Shown here: positions 44,519-53,543 of the stretch, one piece after another
How the letters are laid out: each line of letters opens with the position of its first letter
Numbering within the stretch: position 1 is the first letter of the stretch
Assembly: GCF_000702545.1 (NCBI RefSeq)
Contig: NZ_JNIO01000008.1
Coordinates: 1,240,001 to 1,304,000 of the forward strand
Direction of reading: 5' to 3'
Length of the DNA: 64,000 nucleotides
DNA from: Selenomonas sp. AB3002
Lineage (GTDB): Bacteria; Bacillota; Negativicutes; Selenomonadales; Selenomonadaceae
Position numbers and translations under genes: made by a program
Notes under the pieces: model-generated
Database searches by the model: none
Seen by the model: only the letters and a program-made list of their open reading frames with translations
What the model was told of the DNA's origin: nothing

Positions 44519-46099
44519 TTACTTGGCAGGCTTGATGATATTGGTGATCCAGTAGTAGTCGGAAGGATACATCTTCACGTTGGCCAGAGCCTTGCTGCTG
44601 ACGATGTTGGTCTGGGGATAGCCCAGGAACAGGGCTGCCCCGTCGTTCATGATCATCTGCTGGATCTCGATGATGAGCTGGCGGCGCTTCTCCTTGTCAA
44701 ATTCCACGGACAGGGCCTCGAACTTGGCGTCCAGAGCAGGATTGCTGTAGCCGGAGCCGTTCTGGGGATTCTCGCCATTCAGATTGGACTTCCAGTACCA
44801 GTTGAGGAAAATCTCAGGATCGCCGGTGTTGGCGGTGGTGATATTGGAAATCAGGAGGTCATACTCGCCCTTGATGCCAATCTGGTCAACGAGATTGTAA
44901 TCCACGGTCTTGATGTTGATGTCAAAGCCCAGCTTCTTCAGGTCAGCCTGCACTGCCTCAGCGTAGAGGGGCAGTTCTGCGCGGCTGTTGTAAACCACGA
45001 AATCAAGCTTCAGAGGCTGGCCGTCCTTTTCGCGGATGCCGTCGCCGTTGGTATCCTTCCAGCCGGCCTCGTCAAGGAGCTTAGCTGCCCTTTCGGGATT
45101 GTAGGCGTTGGGGTCAGTGAGCTGGTCAAAGCCGTAATCCATGGAAGGAGGCACAGGAGCCTTGCCCGGCAGGAAAGTGTCCTTCAGGAGCACCTTGTTG
45201 TAGGTTTCCCTGTCGCAGCCGGCAATGAGAGCGGCGCGCACCTTGTCGTCCTTCAGGATGCCCTTCTGGTTCAGGCGGGCCAGCACCACCCGCAGGGAAG
45301 AAATCTCGTCCACGAAGAACTTGTCATTGCCACGGAAGGTGTCCATGTCACCTGCGGCGATGTTCACAGCCATATCCACCTCGCCGGACTGGAGAGCCAT
45401 GGCCCGGGTGTTGGGGTCATCAATGGAGGGAATCTCCACCGTCTCAAAGGGTACTTCCCCATCCCAGTAGGAGGGGTTCTTCTTCATGACAGCCTTTTCC
45501 TTCACGAAGGATTCCACCATGTAGGGACCGGTGCAGATGGGGCCTTCCTTGGCAAAGTCGCGATTTGCCTCGGCCTTGGTGTCCACAATGATGAAAAGGG
45601 GGTCCGCCAGGAAGCCCGGCATATTGGGCATGGGCTTTTCCGTCACGATGGTGAGGGTCTGCCCCTCAGCCTTGATTTCCTTGTACTTGAAGAAAGTAGC
45701 GGCACGGTTGTTCTTGGCGAAGGCACGCTCGATGGAAGCCTTCACAGCCTCAGCCGTAAGCTCGTCGCCATTGGAGAACTTCACGCCCTCACGGATCTTG
45801 AAAGTCCAGGTGAGATGGTCGTCGCTGATGTTCCAGCTCTCGGCCAGCCAGGGCTGCACATTCATCTTCTCGTCAAACTTGGTAAGGCACTCACCCAGGC
45901 CGTAGCGCATGACCACCCAGCCAAAGTAATTCTGGGTAGGCTCAAGAGTGTCGGCGAAGTTGGTGACACCCACCTTCAGCACACCCTGCTGGGCGCTCCC
46001 CCCTTTGTCTGCCCCGCAGCCGGTCAGAGCAGCCGTCAGAGCCGCACCGCACAGCCCCATAGCCACAGCTTTCCAAACTTTCTTCATGTTGAACTTCAT
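44519..46099 (-). CDS. Family 5 solute-binding lipoprotein (NikA/OppA type)
   Basis: 526 residues from ATG 46099 (GGGGA nine bases upstream). The lipobox TAALTGCG gives a membrane-anchored lipoprotein. SBP_bac_5 features: WLAESWNISDDHLTWTFKIREGVKFSNGD, CTGPYMVES, and AAKLLDEAGWKDTNGDGIR. Could bind a peptide, Ni, or a metal-metallophore complex. Control by a B12 riboswitch makes cobalt, or a cobalt complex, the best guess (inference). Confidence 0.9.
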   Translation of the reverse strand: MKFNMKKVWKAVAMGLCGAALTAALTGCGADKGGSAQQGVLKVGVTNFADTLEPTQNYFGWVVMRYGLGECLTKFDEKMNVQPWLAESWNISDDHLTWTFKIREGVKFSNGDELTAEAVKASIERAFAKNNRAATFFKYKEIKAEGQTLTIVTEKPMPNMPGFLADPLFIIVDTKAEANRDFAKEGPICTGPYMVESFVKEKAVMKKNPSYWDGEVPFETVEIPSIDDPNTRAMALQSGEVDMAVNIAAGDMDTFRGNDKFFVDEISSLRVVLARLNQKGILKDDKVRAALIAGCDRETYNKVLLKDTFLPGKAPVPPSMDYGFDQLTDPNAYNPERAAKLLDEAGWKDTNGDGIREKDGQPLKLDFVVYNSRAELPLYAEAVQADLKKLGFDINIKTVDYNLVDQIGIKGEYDLLISNITTANTGDPEIFLNWYWKSNLNGENPQNGSGYSNPALDAKFEALSVEFDKEKRRQLIIEIQQMIMNDGAALFLGYPQTNIVSSKALANVKMYPSDYYWITNIIKPAK

Positions 46100-46142
46100 T
46101 GCACGCATTCCCCTTTTCTAAAAAATAAGAGAGACAACATAT

Positions 46143-46958
46143 TTATTCCTGCCGCGGGTCAAGGACATCCCTCAGGCTGTCCCCCCACAGATTGAATATC
46201 GCCACTACGCTGAAGATGGCCAGCCCCGGATAGAGCATGAGCCAGGGAGCCGACTGGATATACTGGCGCCCCTCATTCAGCATCAGCCCCCACTCCGGTG
46301 TGGGAGGCTGGGCACCGAAGCCCAGGAAGGACAGTCCCGCAATCTCCATCATCATGGTGCCGATGTCCATGGCTCCCGTGATGACCACCATGGGCAGCAC
46401 ATTGGGCAGCACATGGCGCCAGAGAATAGCTCCGGTGCGGGCCCCCTGGATCCTGGCTGCCTGGATGAAATCCTGATTGCGCAGGCGCAGCACCAGGCTC
46501 CTCACCAGCCGGGCGTACTTGGCCCAGCTCACCACCAGCAGGGCCAGGATGGTATTCACCACGCTGCCCCCCAGGATGCCTGCGATGGCAATGGCCAGCA
46601 CGATGCCCGGGAAAGCCAGCATCATATCCGCCAGGCGCATGAGGATGGTTTCCAGCCAGCCCCCGAAGAACCCAGCCAGCACTCCCACCAGCGTGCCCAC
46701 AGCGGCAATCAGCGCCACCAGGCACAGGGCCATGAAGAGAGAAACCTGGGTGCCGCAGAGAATGCGGGAGAAAATATCCCGGCCCAATTTATCCGTGCCC
46801 AGGATATGCTCTGCCGACGGCGTCTGCAGCACCAGTTTCATGTTTCCCTCCATGGGGTCCTGGGGAGCAAGGTAAGGGGCAAAGATGGCCAGCAGCACCA
46901 CAAATACCACCAGAGCTGTATAGAAGGCGAAAAGCCTGTTCTCACGAAAAACCGCCAT
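46143..46958 (-). CDS. Peptide/nickel-type ABC permease (C subunit)
   Basis: 271 residues, five to six TM segments. N-terminal OppC-type HILGTDKLGRDIFSRILCG and the EAA-loop region AARIQGARTGAILWRHVLPNVLP. Its start overlaps the B-subunit stop by 1 bp. Confidence 0.93.
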   Translation of the reverse strand: MAVFRENRLFAFYTALVVFVVLLAIFAPYLAPQDPMEGNMKLVLQTPSAEHILGTDKLGRDIFSRILCGTQVSLFMALCLVALIAAVGTLVGVLAGFFGGWLETILMRLADMMLAFPGIVLAIAIAGILGGSVVNTILALLVVSWAKYARLVRSLVLRLRNQDFIQAARIQGARTGAILWRHVLPNVLPMVVITGAMDIGTMMMEIAGLSFLGFGAQPPTPEWGLMLNEGRQYIQSAPWLMLYPGLAIFSVVAIFNLWGDSLRDVLDPRQE

Positions 46959-47893
46959 CAGTTCCCCTCCTTTTTCAGCCGCGGGTCAAGATAAGCATAA
47001 GAAAGATCCACCAGCGCGTTGATGCCCATGTAAACTATGGAAATCCAGAGCACGAAGCCCTCAATGAGAGGATAGTCCCGCATGGAGATGGCCCGCACCG
47101 CCATATTGCCGATGCCAGGCCAGGAGAACACCATTTCGATGACCGCCACGCCCCCCAGGAGCCAGCCAATGGACATGCCCAGCAGGGTGATGAGGGGCAG
47201 GATGGCATTGGGCAAGACGTGCTTCCACAGGATAGCCTGCTCCGAAAGCCCCCTGGCCCTTGCCCCCACCACATAATCCTGCTGCAGTTCCTCCAGGAAC
47301 ACAGTGCGCACCTGGCGGATATACTTGGAGGACATATAGAGGGCCAGGGTCAGGGAAGGCAGCACGATGCCCTCCAATGTCACAGCCGACTTGGCAATAG
47401 GGAACCAGCCCAGCTTCAGGCCGAAGACATAGAGGAAGAGCAGGCCTATCCAGAAGGAAGGCATGGACACCCCGATAAAGGAAATGCCCCGCACCAGATG
47501 ATCCTGCCAGCCGTTCCTGTGAATCGCAGACCATATCCCCAGCGGCAGGGAAATCAGCAGCACGAAGACGATGGTCACAGCCGCCAAAGTAAGCGTCCCT
47601 GCAAAGCCCTCCAGCAGCTTTTCTGTAACCGGTTTCTTGGCAGAGTAGGATATGCCCATATCACCCTGCAGCACGCCTCCTGCCCAGTTCACATACTGCA
47701 CCAGGAAGGGCTTGTCCAGTCCCAGCTCCGCCCTGGTCTTGTCCAGGGTTTCCTGTGACACGATAGTGTCCCCCGCCTCCAGCAGCATGGCCGCCGGGTC
47801 CCCGGGGGCCAGATAGGTCAAGCAAAAGGTCAGGAAGCTGACACCTATGAGGGTAATCAGCATCTGCGACATCTTGCCCAAAAGTTTTTGCAA
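46958..47893 (-). CDS. Peptide/nickel-type ABC permease (B subunit)
   Basis: 311 residues; TTG start at 47893 after GGGGAG. DppB/NikB features: LTYLAPGDPAAMLL, GVSMPSFWIGLLFLY, and ARGLSEQAILWKHVLPNA EAA loop. First gene after the cobalamin riboswitch terminator. Confidence 0.93.
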   Translation of the reverse strand: MQKLLGKMSQMLITLIGVSFLTFCLTYLAPGDPAAMLLEAGDTIVSQETLDKTRAELGLDKPFLVQYVNWAGGVLQGDMGISYSAKKPVTEKLLEGFAGTLTLAAVTIVFVLLISLPLGIWSAIHRNGWQDHLVRGISFIGVSMPSFWIGLLFLYVFGLKLGWFPIAKSAVTLEGIVLPSLTLALYMSSKYIRQVRTVFLEELQQDYVVGARARGLSEQAILWKHVLPNAILPLITLLGMSIGWLLGGVAVIEMVFSWPGIGNMAVRAISMRDYPLIEGFVLWISIVYMGINALVDLSYAYLDPRLKKEGN

Positions 47894-47917
47894 AGTTTCT
47901 CATCTCCCCATAAACAT

Positions 47918-47947
47918 AAAAAACCTGCCCGCAAAAATGCAGACAGG
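47918..47947 (-). terminator. Expression-platform terminator of the cobalamin riboswitch
   Basis: CCTGTCTGC/GCGGGCAGG 9-bp stem (with G-U pairs) around an ATTTTT loop, followed by TTTTTT, between riboswitch and the B-permease start. Confidence 0.75.
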
Positions 47948-47984
47948 TCCACCATATACTTCTCCAGCAAAATCCCCATCCCCA

Positions 47985-48175
47985 TCGCTCGCGGGTCAAA
48001 CGGTGATTGTCAATCAGGCAGTTCTCCTGGCTCCAGGTCATCACTTCCTTGCGCCTTCCCAGAAAGACTTTGCTCTTTCCAGTGACATCAATGCAATGAA
48101 GCTCGCTGTTACAGTGGCGGGACCGCGCCGGCTTTTACCGGCTTCTCTATTAAGTCATAGGAACTATGCTATTCC
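47985..48175 (-). promoter_or_regulatory. Cobalamin (B12) riboswitch
   Basis: The minus strand carries the conserved core GCCGGTAAAAGCCGG, GCGGTCCCGCCACTGTAA, then GGGAAGG, and the B12 box GAGCCAGGAGAACTGCCTG (near 48015-48035). A downstream terminator fits OFF-switching by adenosylcobalamin. It controls the five-gene ABC operon at 42.9-47.9 kb. Confidence 0.93.
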
Positions 48176-48262
48176 TTTCGACACCCAATCCAATCTCAAT
48201 ATAGAATTGTTTTCAATGAAAATTACAACAGGCAAAATTTTACCACTACCTACCCCAGCCTG

Positions 48263-49600
48263 TCAAGTTTCGCAGGCAGGCTGGGGACGCCCCTGCCACA
48301 GGCGCCACAGCAGGAAGGAGGCACAGGCAGCCCTGATGGACTGGTCGATGGCCAGAGCCAGCCAGGCACCAGGCAGGCCCATATCCAGCACCTGCAGGAA
48401 GAAAGCCGTGATCAGGGGACGCAGGAAGGCGATGCTCACAAAGGAATAGGCTGCCACCTGGCTGGTCCTGCCGCTGCCCCGGAGCACGCCGGCGCACACC
48501 AGGGCATGGGCCTCCGGAAAGCTCACCGCCGCCACGAAAATCATGACCAGGCTCCCTAAGGGCAGCAATCCCACTTCATGGGAGTAGAGGCTGAAGATTT
48601 CTTCCCGCAAGCTGAAGGTCAGCACAAAAGAAACAAGGGAAAAAATCAAGCTCCACTTGAGCCCGGCCCGCAGCTGCCGCTGCCAGTAAGCCCAGTCGCC
48701 TGCCCCGTGAGCGTGGCCTGCCATGACCATATTGGCCTTGCCCAGTCCCCCGGCAAAGCAGTAATAGAAATCGCAGAAATTCATGCAGATGGCATGGACG
48801 GCATAAGCTGCCGTGCCCAGCTCCGCCACCATGCGGGTGTAGAGCACCATGCCGATGCGCTCGAACCCCTGCTCGCTGAAGACTCCGGCAAAGACTGGCA
48901 AGAATTCCCGGAAATATGACCTGTCAGGCCAAAAAGCCCGCCAGTCCCCCGGCATAGCGCTGCCCCCCAGCTGGCGGGCAGAAACTGCCAGAGTCCAGCT
49001 GGTGCCAATGACCGTACCCACAGCAGCCCCCGTCACCCCCAGCGCAGGAAAGGGGCCCAGGCCAAAGATGAACAGAGCATTGCCCACGACATTCACCAGA
49101 TTGCCCTGAAGGTTGGCGCTCATCACCTCTTTGGTGTGGCCATAGCCCAGCTGCACTGCCTGCAGGACAGTGGCCAGAGTGGTTAGGAATACCCCCAGCA
49201 GAGCGATGTCCCCATAGGACAGAGCCGCTGCCAGATACTCTTCCTGCGCCCCCATCCAGCAGAGAATGCGCTCCAGCTGCCAGAAGAACAAGACATGCAA
49301 TATGCCCATGAAAATAACAGCACAAAAAAGTGTCCGTGCAAGCAGCACGGGCACTTCCTGTGTATTATCCTCACCGAACTTCCTGGCAGTGAGCAGCGTC
49401 AGAACCGCCGCTATGGAGCGAACCACACAAAGCAGCATCATCCTGGGCTGGGTAAAGATACTCACCGCCGCAATAGCCGCCGTTCCCAGCATGCCTGCCA
49501 TGATGATATCCACAGAACTCAGCAGCACCATAAACAGGCCCTCCAGGGCAGCAGGCATTGCTATATTCAGATAATGTCTGTCCTCGTCCGGTATGCGCAT
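48263..49600 (-). CDS. MATE-family efflux transporter
   Basis: 445 residues from ATG 49600 behind AAGGAG. About twelve TM segments in two similar halves; N-half MPAALEGLFMVLLSSVDIIMAGMLG is the MatE start, and LGPFPALGVTGAAVGT sits near the middle. Cation/drug antiporter by family; substrate unknown. It lies upstream of the riboswitch on the same strand, with a hairpin (CCCCAGCC/GGCTGGGG) across its stop. Confidence 0.9.
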   Translation of the reverse strand: MRIPDEDRHYLNIAMPAALEGLFMVLLSSVDIIMAGMLGTAAIAAVSIFTQPRMMLLCVVRSIAAVLTLLTARKFGEDNTQEVPVLLARTLFCAVIFMGILHVLFFWQLERILCWMGAQEEYLAAALSYGDIALLGVFLTTLATVLQAVQLGYGHTKEVMSANLQGNLVNVVGNALFIFGLGPFPALGVTGAAVGTVIGTSWTLAVSARQLGGSAMPGDWRAFWPDRSYFREFLPVFAGVFSEQGFERIGMVLYTRMVAELGTAAYAVHAICMNFCDFYYCFAGGLGKANMVMAGHAHGAGDWAYWQRQLRAGLKWSLIFSLVSFVLTFSLREEIFSLYSHEVGLLPLGSLVMIFVAAVSFPEAHALVCAGVLRGSGRTSQVAAYSFVSIAFLRPLITAFFLQVLDMGLPGAWLALAIDQSIRAACASFLLWRLWQGRPQPACET

Positions 49601-49709
49601 GCTGAAACTCCTTATCACCTAATAATCAATATCAATTAGATGATAACAAGCTGCCTCTGCCTGCGCAAGCCCCCCCGGGGGATATAGACAGCCTCATTCG
49701 TCAAACTGC

Positions 49710-51824
49710 TCAGCGACGCCTCCTGGCAAACAACGGCGCATTGGGCCGCAGGATGCGGCAGCTGTTCAGCACCACAGCCAGAGTGGCCGTATTGTGGATC
49801 ACCGCTGCCCACAGAGGATTGATGCGCCCCAAAGCTCCCAACAGCATGGCGGAGGAATTCACCAGGATTGTCGCCATGAAGTTCTGGTGCACCAGATCCA
49901 TGGTGCGCTTGCCCAGCTGCAGGGCCTCCATAAGGCGGTTGGGGTCCTCGGAGTGGATGGTCACTGCAGAGGACTCGGCGGCAATATCCGTCTGCCGCCC
50001 GCCCAGGGAAACGCCCACATCTGCAAAGGCCAGGGCCGGAGCATCGTTGATGCCGTCCCCCACCATCATCACCGTGCCACGCTGCTTGAGCTTGTTCACA
50101 TAAGTGCTCTTGTCCTCAGGCAGGATTTCCGCATGGTAAGAGTCGATATCCATGGCATTTGCCACCTCAGCTGCCACCGCCTTGGAATCGCCGGTGAGCA
50201 TGACTATCTCGTCAATGCCATAGCGGCGCATGCGGTTCAGGGTCTTCTTCATATTGGGACGCACAGGGTCCTCGATGCCGATGACGCCGATAAGCTCCTG
50301 GTCACGGGCCACATAAAGGAGGTTCTTGCCCTTGAGGCCTGCATCAAGGTTCTCATTATCCTTGACGCCATTTTCGTTCAAGAACTTCAGGCTGCCCACG
50401 CGGATAGTGCCGCCCTTGCAGCCCTCGAAGTCCGGCACCTCTGCCAGCATGCCCCGGGCCACCACGGTCTCGGATTTCTTATGCTGGGGCACCTGCCATT
50501 CCTGTGCCTTCACATACTTCTGGATGGCCACTGCCAGGGGATGGACGGAATGCTGCTCGGCAGAAGCCGCCAGCAGCAGTAGTTCCTTCTCCTCCACCCC
50601 GACCTTGGTCTTGATGAAGGAAATCTGGGGAATGCCCACGGTGAGGGTACCAGTCTTGTCCAGCACCACCGTGTCAGTCTCTGCCAGGGCCTCGATATAG
50701 TTGCCGCCCTTCACCAGGATGCCGCGCTTGGCCGCTGCCGCAATGGAAGCAGAAATGGCCGTGGCAGTGGAAAGCTTGAGGCCGCAGGAGAAGTCAATGA
50801 ACAGCAGGTTCAGCACCCGCTGCCAGTCACGGGTGGCACCGTAGACAATGCCCGCCCCGATGAAGGAAATGGGCACCAGCAGATTGGCCATCTGGTCGGC
50901 GAAATTCTGCACCGGCGCCTTGCGGGTCTGGGCCTCCTCCACCAGATGCACGATATGGGCCAGGGAGGTGTCAGAGCCCACTTTCTCCACCGCAATCACC
51001 AGTTCCCCTGCCTCCACCACGCTGCCTGCGTAAACGGGAGAACCTGCGTGCTTCATGGCGGGATTGGACTCGCCGGTTATGGAGGCCTGATTCACGGCAG
51101 CATCACCGGAAATCACCCGCCCGTCAATGACGATTTTCTCGCCGGCATGGGCGGCGATGATGTCCCCGGCCTTCACCTGCTCAATGGGCACCTTGCGCTC
51201 CACCACATCTCCATCATCCTCCTGGCCCTCCACCAGCCAGACGTAGCGCTGGTCAAGGGACAGGAGGCCGGAGATATGGGTGCGGGCGCGCTCTGCCGCA
51301 TAGCTGGTGAGCATCTCCGCGCCATTGGACAAGGCCAGCAGGGTCAGGCTGGATTCCGGCTTGCCTGCCAGCACGGAGGCGATGACTGCCGTAGCCGTCA
51401 ATGTATCTGCATTGGGACGGCGGTCTTCGATCATGCCCTGAATGCCAGTCTTGATGAAGTTCCGGGCAATGCCCAGCACCAGAATGGTGCGCAGGATCTT
51501 CATGCTGGCATAAAGCTGGGGAGAAGTGCGCTGCAGGAGCTGCATGCCTGCAAAGCTGGCCAGGGAAATCAGGGCATCCCTGCGATACTCAACCAGGCGG
51601 TCTGCCTGGCTGACGGATTCTTCCTTCACCCGCACCAAGGTGCGCACAATAAGAGACTGCACCTGCTGCAGGGGCAGCACGCCGCGGTAGTAGATGCGCG
51701 CCTGGCGCTCCTCCACCACTGCCGCTGCTATCTGGCGGAAGCTGCGCAGTTTGGCTGCCAGGATGGCCCGTTCCTCACGGGGCAGGGCCACCGCCAGCTT
51801 TATATTGTAAACACCGTATTTCAT
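49710..51824 (-). CDS. P1B-type metal-transporting ATPase with SCG in place of CPC
   Basis: 704 residues from ATG 51824 (ATGA overlap with the upstream gene). A short HMA_2-like N-domain (KYGVYNIKLAVALP) is followed by the actuator loop (ITGESNP), phosphorylation motif VLDKTGTLT, MVGDGINDAPAL, and HP motif HSVHPLA. The TM6 metal motif reads DFSCGLKLSTATAI, so the usual CPC/SPC proline is Gly. Exports a soft or transition metal; Fe, Mn or Cu cannot be told apart here. Last gene of a four-gene module with two HMA-like proteins and a small TM protein. Confidence 0.88.
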   Translation of the reverse strand: MKYGVYNIKLAVALPREERAILAAKLRSFRQIAAAVVEERQARIYYRGVLPLQQVQSLIVRTLVRVKEESVSQADRLVEYRRDALISLASFAGMQLLQRTSPQLYASMKILRTILVLGIARNFIKTGIQGMIEDRRPNADTLTATAVIASVLAGKPESSLTLLALSNGAEMLTSYAAERARTHISGLLSLDQRYVWLVEGQEDDGDVVERKVPIEQVKAGDIIAAHAGEKIVIDGRVISGDAAVNQASITGESNPAMKHAGSPVYAGSVVEAGELVIAVEKVGSDTSLAHIVHLVEEAQTRKAPVQNFADQMANLLVPISFIGAGIVYGATRDWQRVLNLLFIDFSCGLKLSTATAISASIAAAAKRGILVKGGNYIEALAETDTVVLDKTGTLTVGIPQISFIKTKVGVEEKELLLLAASAEQHSVHPLAVAIQKYVKAQEWQVPQHKKSETVVARGMLAEVPDFEGCKGGTIRVGSLKFLNENGVKDNENLDAGLKGKNLLYVARDQELIGVIGIEDPVRPNMKKTLNRMRRYGIDEIVMLTGDSKAVAAEVANAMDIDSYHAEILPEDKSTYVNKLKQRGTVMMVGDGINDAPALAFADVGVSLGGRQTDIAAESSAVTIHSEDPNRLMEALQLGKRTMDLVHQNFMATILVNSSAMLLGALGRINPLWAAVIHNTATLAVVLNSCRILRPNAPLFARRRR

Positions 51825-52600
51825 ACCGTACGCCATCCTCTCATGAGGGAAACGGCCCACCAGAACATCTGGGACCCGGTGGGGAACTGCTGGTTGGCAA
51901 ACATCTTCTGGAAGCCCCGCAGCAGGAAGAAGAGGGAAGCCGCCGAGCTGATATCCAGCCAGCCGCCGGTATGCTCCTTGATCCAGGCACTGAAGGAACG
52001 CATAGTGCCCCTGAGGCTTCTGGTGATGGCACCGGCATGGGCCTCAGAAGGCAGGCCCTCACCCTTAAGCGGTGCAGGAGGTACGGGGGGCAGGCTATGC
52101 TTGAAGACCTTGTCACGCAGCTCTGCTGCCAGCTTGTCCATCTCTTCCTCGTTGGCCTCTGCAACCTCATAGATAAAGAGAATGCTGCCCGTCAGGGCAT
52201 TGGCCTTCACTTCCTTCAAAAAGGGCAGTGAAGCAAGTTTTTCCAAAGTCTTTTCCAAGCCCTTGTCAAAGGAAGCCCTGTAGCGGCGGCGTCCCGGCTG
52301 CCTGGAAACCAGGGTAAAAGGTTCAACCGGAGCTGCAAACACTGCCCGCTGAATCCTGGCCCCGGCTTTTGCCACACCCTGGCCTGCCTGCTTCATCATG
52401 TCAAGGCCGCTGTCCAAAAGGCCGGACTGGCCGCCGGAACGACCGCCCAGGCCTCCCATGCTGCCCATCATGCCGCCCATCATACCGCCGCGGCCACCCA
52501 TCATGCCTTTGGCGGCACCGGAGCCGCCTCCAATAAGCATCTGTGCCAAAGCCTGACCTGCTGCCATACCCATCATCATTCCTGTTCCGGACATAGCCAT
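51821..52600 (-). CDS. HMA_2-domain protein with Met/Gly-rich N-terminus
   Basis: 259 residues from ATG 52600 (GGGGAG upstream). Residues 1-60 are Met/Gly-rich (GMMMGMAAG, MMGGRGGMMGGMMGSMGG), likely flexible and metal-binding. About residues 90-165 form a ferredoxin-like HMA_2 fold without CxxC (YRASFDKGLEKTLEKL, GSILFIYE). The C-terminus has an amphipathic or TM-like stretch (SAASLFFLLRGFQKMF). Translationally coupled to the ATPase, so a dedicated partner or chaperone is likely (inference). Confidence 0.75.
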   Translation of the reverse strand: MAMSGTGMMMGMAAGQALAQMLIGGGSGAAKGMMGGRGGMMGGMMGSMGGLGGRSGGQSGLLDSGLDMMKQAGQGVAKAGARIQRAVFAAPVEPFTLVSRQPGRRRYRASFDKGLEKTLEKLASLPFLKEVKANALTGSILFIYEVAEANEEEMDKLAAELRDKVFKHSLPPVPPAPLKGEGLPSEAHAGAITRSLRGTMRSFSAWIKEHTGGWLDISSAASLFFLLRGFQKMFANQQFPTGSQMFWWAVSLMRGWRTV

Positions 52601-52604
52601 CACT

Positions 52605-52904
52605 TCATCTCCCCTTTACATGCGACATAATATACTGTTCAACTTTTGCCAGTTCAGCATTGGCTCTGAGACGCTCCGGCACATACTTGATAAGAATGGA
52701 GCCGGTAGCGGTGCTGGTATCCACTGAGTCAATCTCTGCAAAAGAAAGCAGCTGGGACCTCACTTCGTGCTCCAGATTCGCATTGCCGATGAGATTCCTG
52801 GAGCGCAGGCGCACCCTCCCAGGCAGATAAGACGCAATTTCCACAGAACGGATAAATAAATCCAACTTGCTGGTTGGAATCTGTATGTTCCCCAACAGAT
52901 TCAA
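52605..52904 (-). CDS. Small HMA_2-like protein
   Basis: 99 residues, TTG start behind GGGAGG. IASYLPGRVRLRSRNLIGN and TATGSILIKYVPE outline a beta-alpha-beta HMA_2 fold lacking metal-binding cysteines. It lies 4 bp before the Met-rich HMA gene. Confidence 0.75.
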   Translation of the reverse strand: MNLLGNIQIPTSKLDLFIRSVEIASYLPGRVRLRSRNLIGNANLEHEVRSQLLSFAEIDSVDTSTATGSILIKYVPERLRANAELAKVEQYIMSHVKGR

Positions 52905-52981
52905 GAATATTTCCTCCCTTTCACATAGAAGAAAAGACTGCCAGGGGCGAAGCCGATGGCAGTCTCCAAACTCATAAGAAA

Positions 52982-53188
52982 TTACTTCTGCTTAGCTTCC
53001 TGAGCAGCGATAAGGTCCTCGAGCTCCTCTTTCTGGCGCTGAAGCTCAGCAAGGGGCAATTCACCTGCGGGAGCAGCCTGCTGGAGGGCAGCCATCTGCT
53101 GCTCACGCTCCTGCATGAAGCGATAGCCGAAAATACCAGCTACGGCACCAACTGCGAGACCAATCCAAAAATCTGTTTTCTGGAACAT
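52982..53188 (-). CDS. Small single-TM protein heading the metal ATPase operon
   Basis: 68 residues from ATG 53188 after AGGAGG. TM segment FWIGLAVGAVAGIFGYRFM, then a Gln/Glu-rich coiled coil (LAELQRQKEELEDLIAAQEA). Resembles small membrane proteins found with this type of P-ATPase module; function unknown. Confidence 0.7.
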   Translation of the reverse strand: MFQKTDFWIGLAVGAVAGIFGYRFMQEREQQMAALQQAAPAGELPLAELQRQKEELEDLIAAQEAKQK

Positions 53189-53249
53189 AAATATCCTCCT
53201 CATGTGAAACACTTAGGCCAAGCTGAAAACAACCTAACTGACTGTTCCC

Positions 53250-53292
53250 ATTATACTGCGAATGAGAACAGCTGTCAATATTGAATGATTAT
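53250..53292 (-). promoter_or_regulatory. Promoter of the metal ATPase operon with Fur-like half-site
   Basis: -35 TTGACA (53273-53278), 17-bp spacer, -10 TATAAT (53250-53255). Immediately upstream, TTGATAATCATTC resembles part of a Fur box (GATAATGATAATCATTATC). The promoter call is strong; the Fur site is tentative. Confidence 0.65.
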
Positions 53293-53440
53293 CAACCTTG
53301 CCTAAAAATATATTAACTGCTTAAAGTATAACATAAATTACATAGTAAGAGAAGGTCCGGAAGGCAATTAGAAGTAATTATCAGACACATTTGTTATTGA
53401 TTATTATTCTTTTATTTATCAGCTCAGAAGCGACGTTTAT

Positions 53441-53504
53441 TGATTATCATAATATTTGTTCATCTTCGAATATTATTGACCATAACTGCTAGTTATGATA
53501 ATAT
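53441..53504 (+). promoter_or_regulatory. Promoter and operator of the GntP-type permease gene
   Basis: -35 TTGACC (53476-53481), 17-bp spacer, -10 TAATAT (53499-53504). The spacer is filled by a perfect inverted repeat CATAACT-GCT-AGTTATG (53481-53497), a likely repressor site. A Fur-like TTGATTATCATAATA lies at about 53441-53455. The rest of the 53.19-53.54 kb gap is AT-rich with nothing else seen. Confidence 0.65.
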
Positions 53505-53543
53505 ATGTATGCTTTCAAACAATAATTTCAGGAGGAGATTCCC

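Noticed and set aside
44480-46195. Plus-strand open frame of 571 codons opposite the family 5 binding protein
   Set aside because: Composition and lack of motifs mark it as a shadow of the lipoprotein gene.
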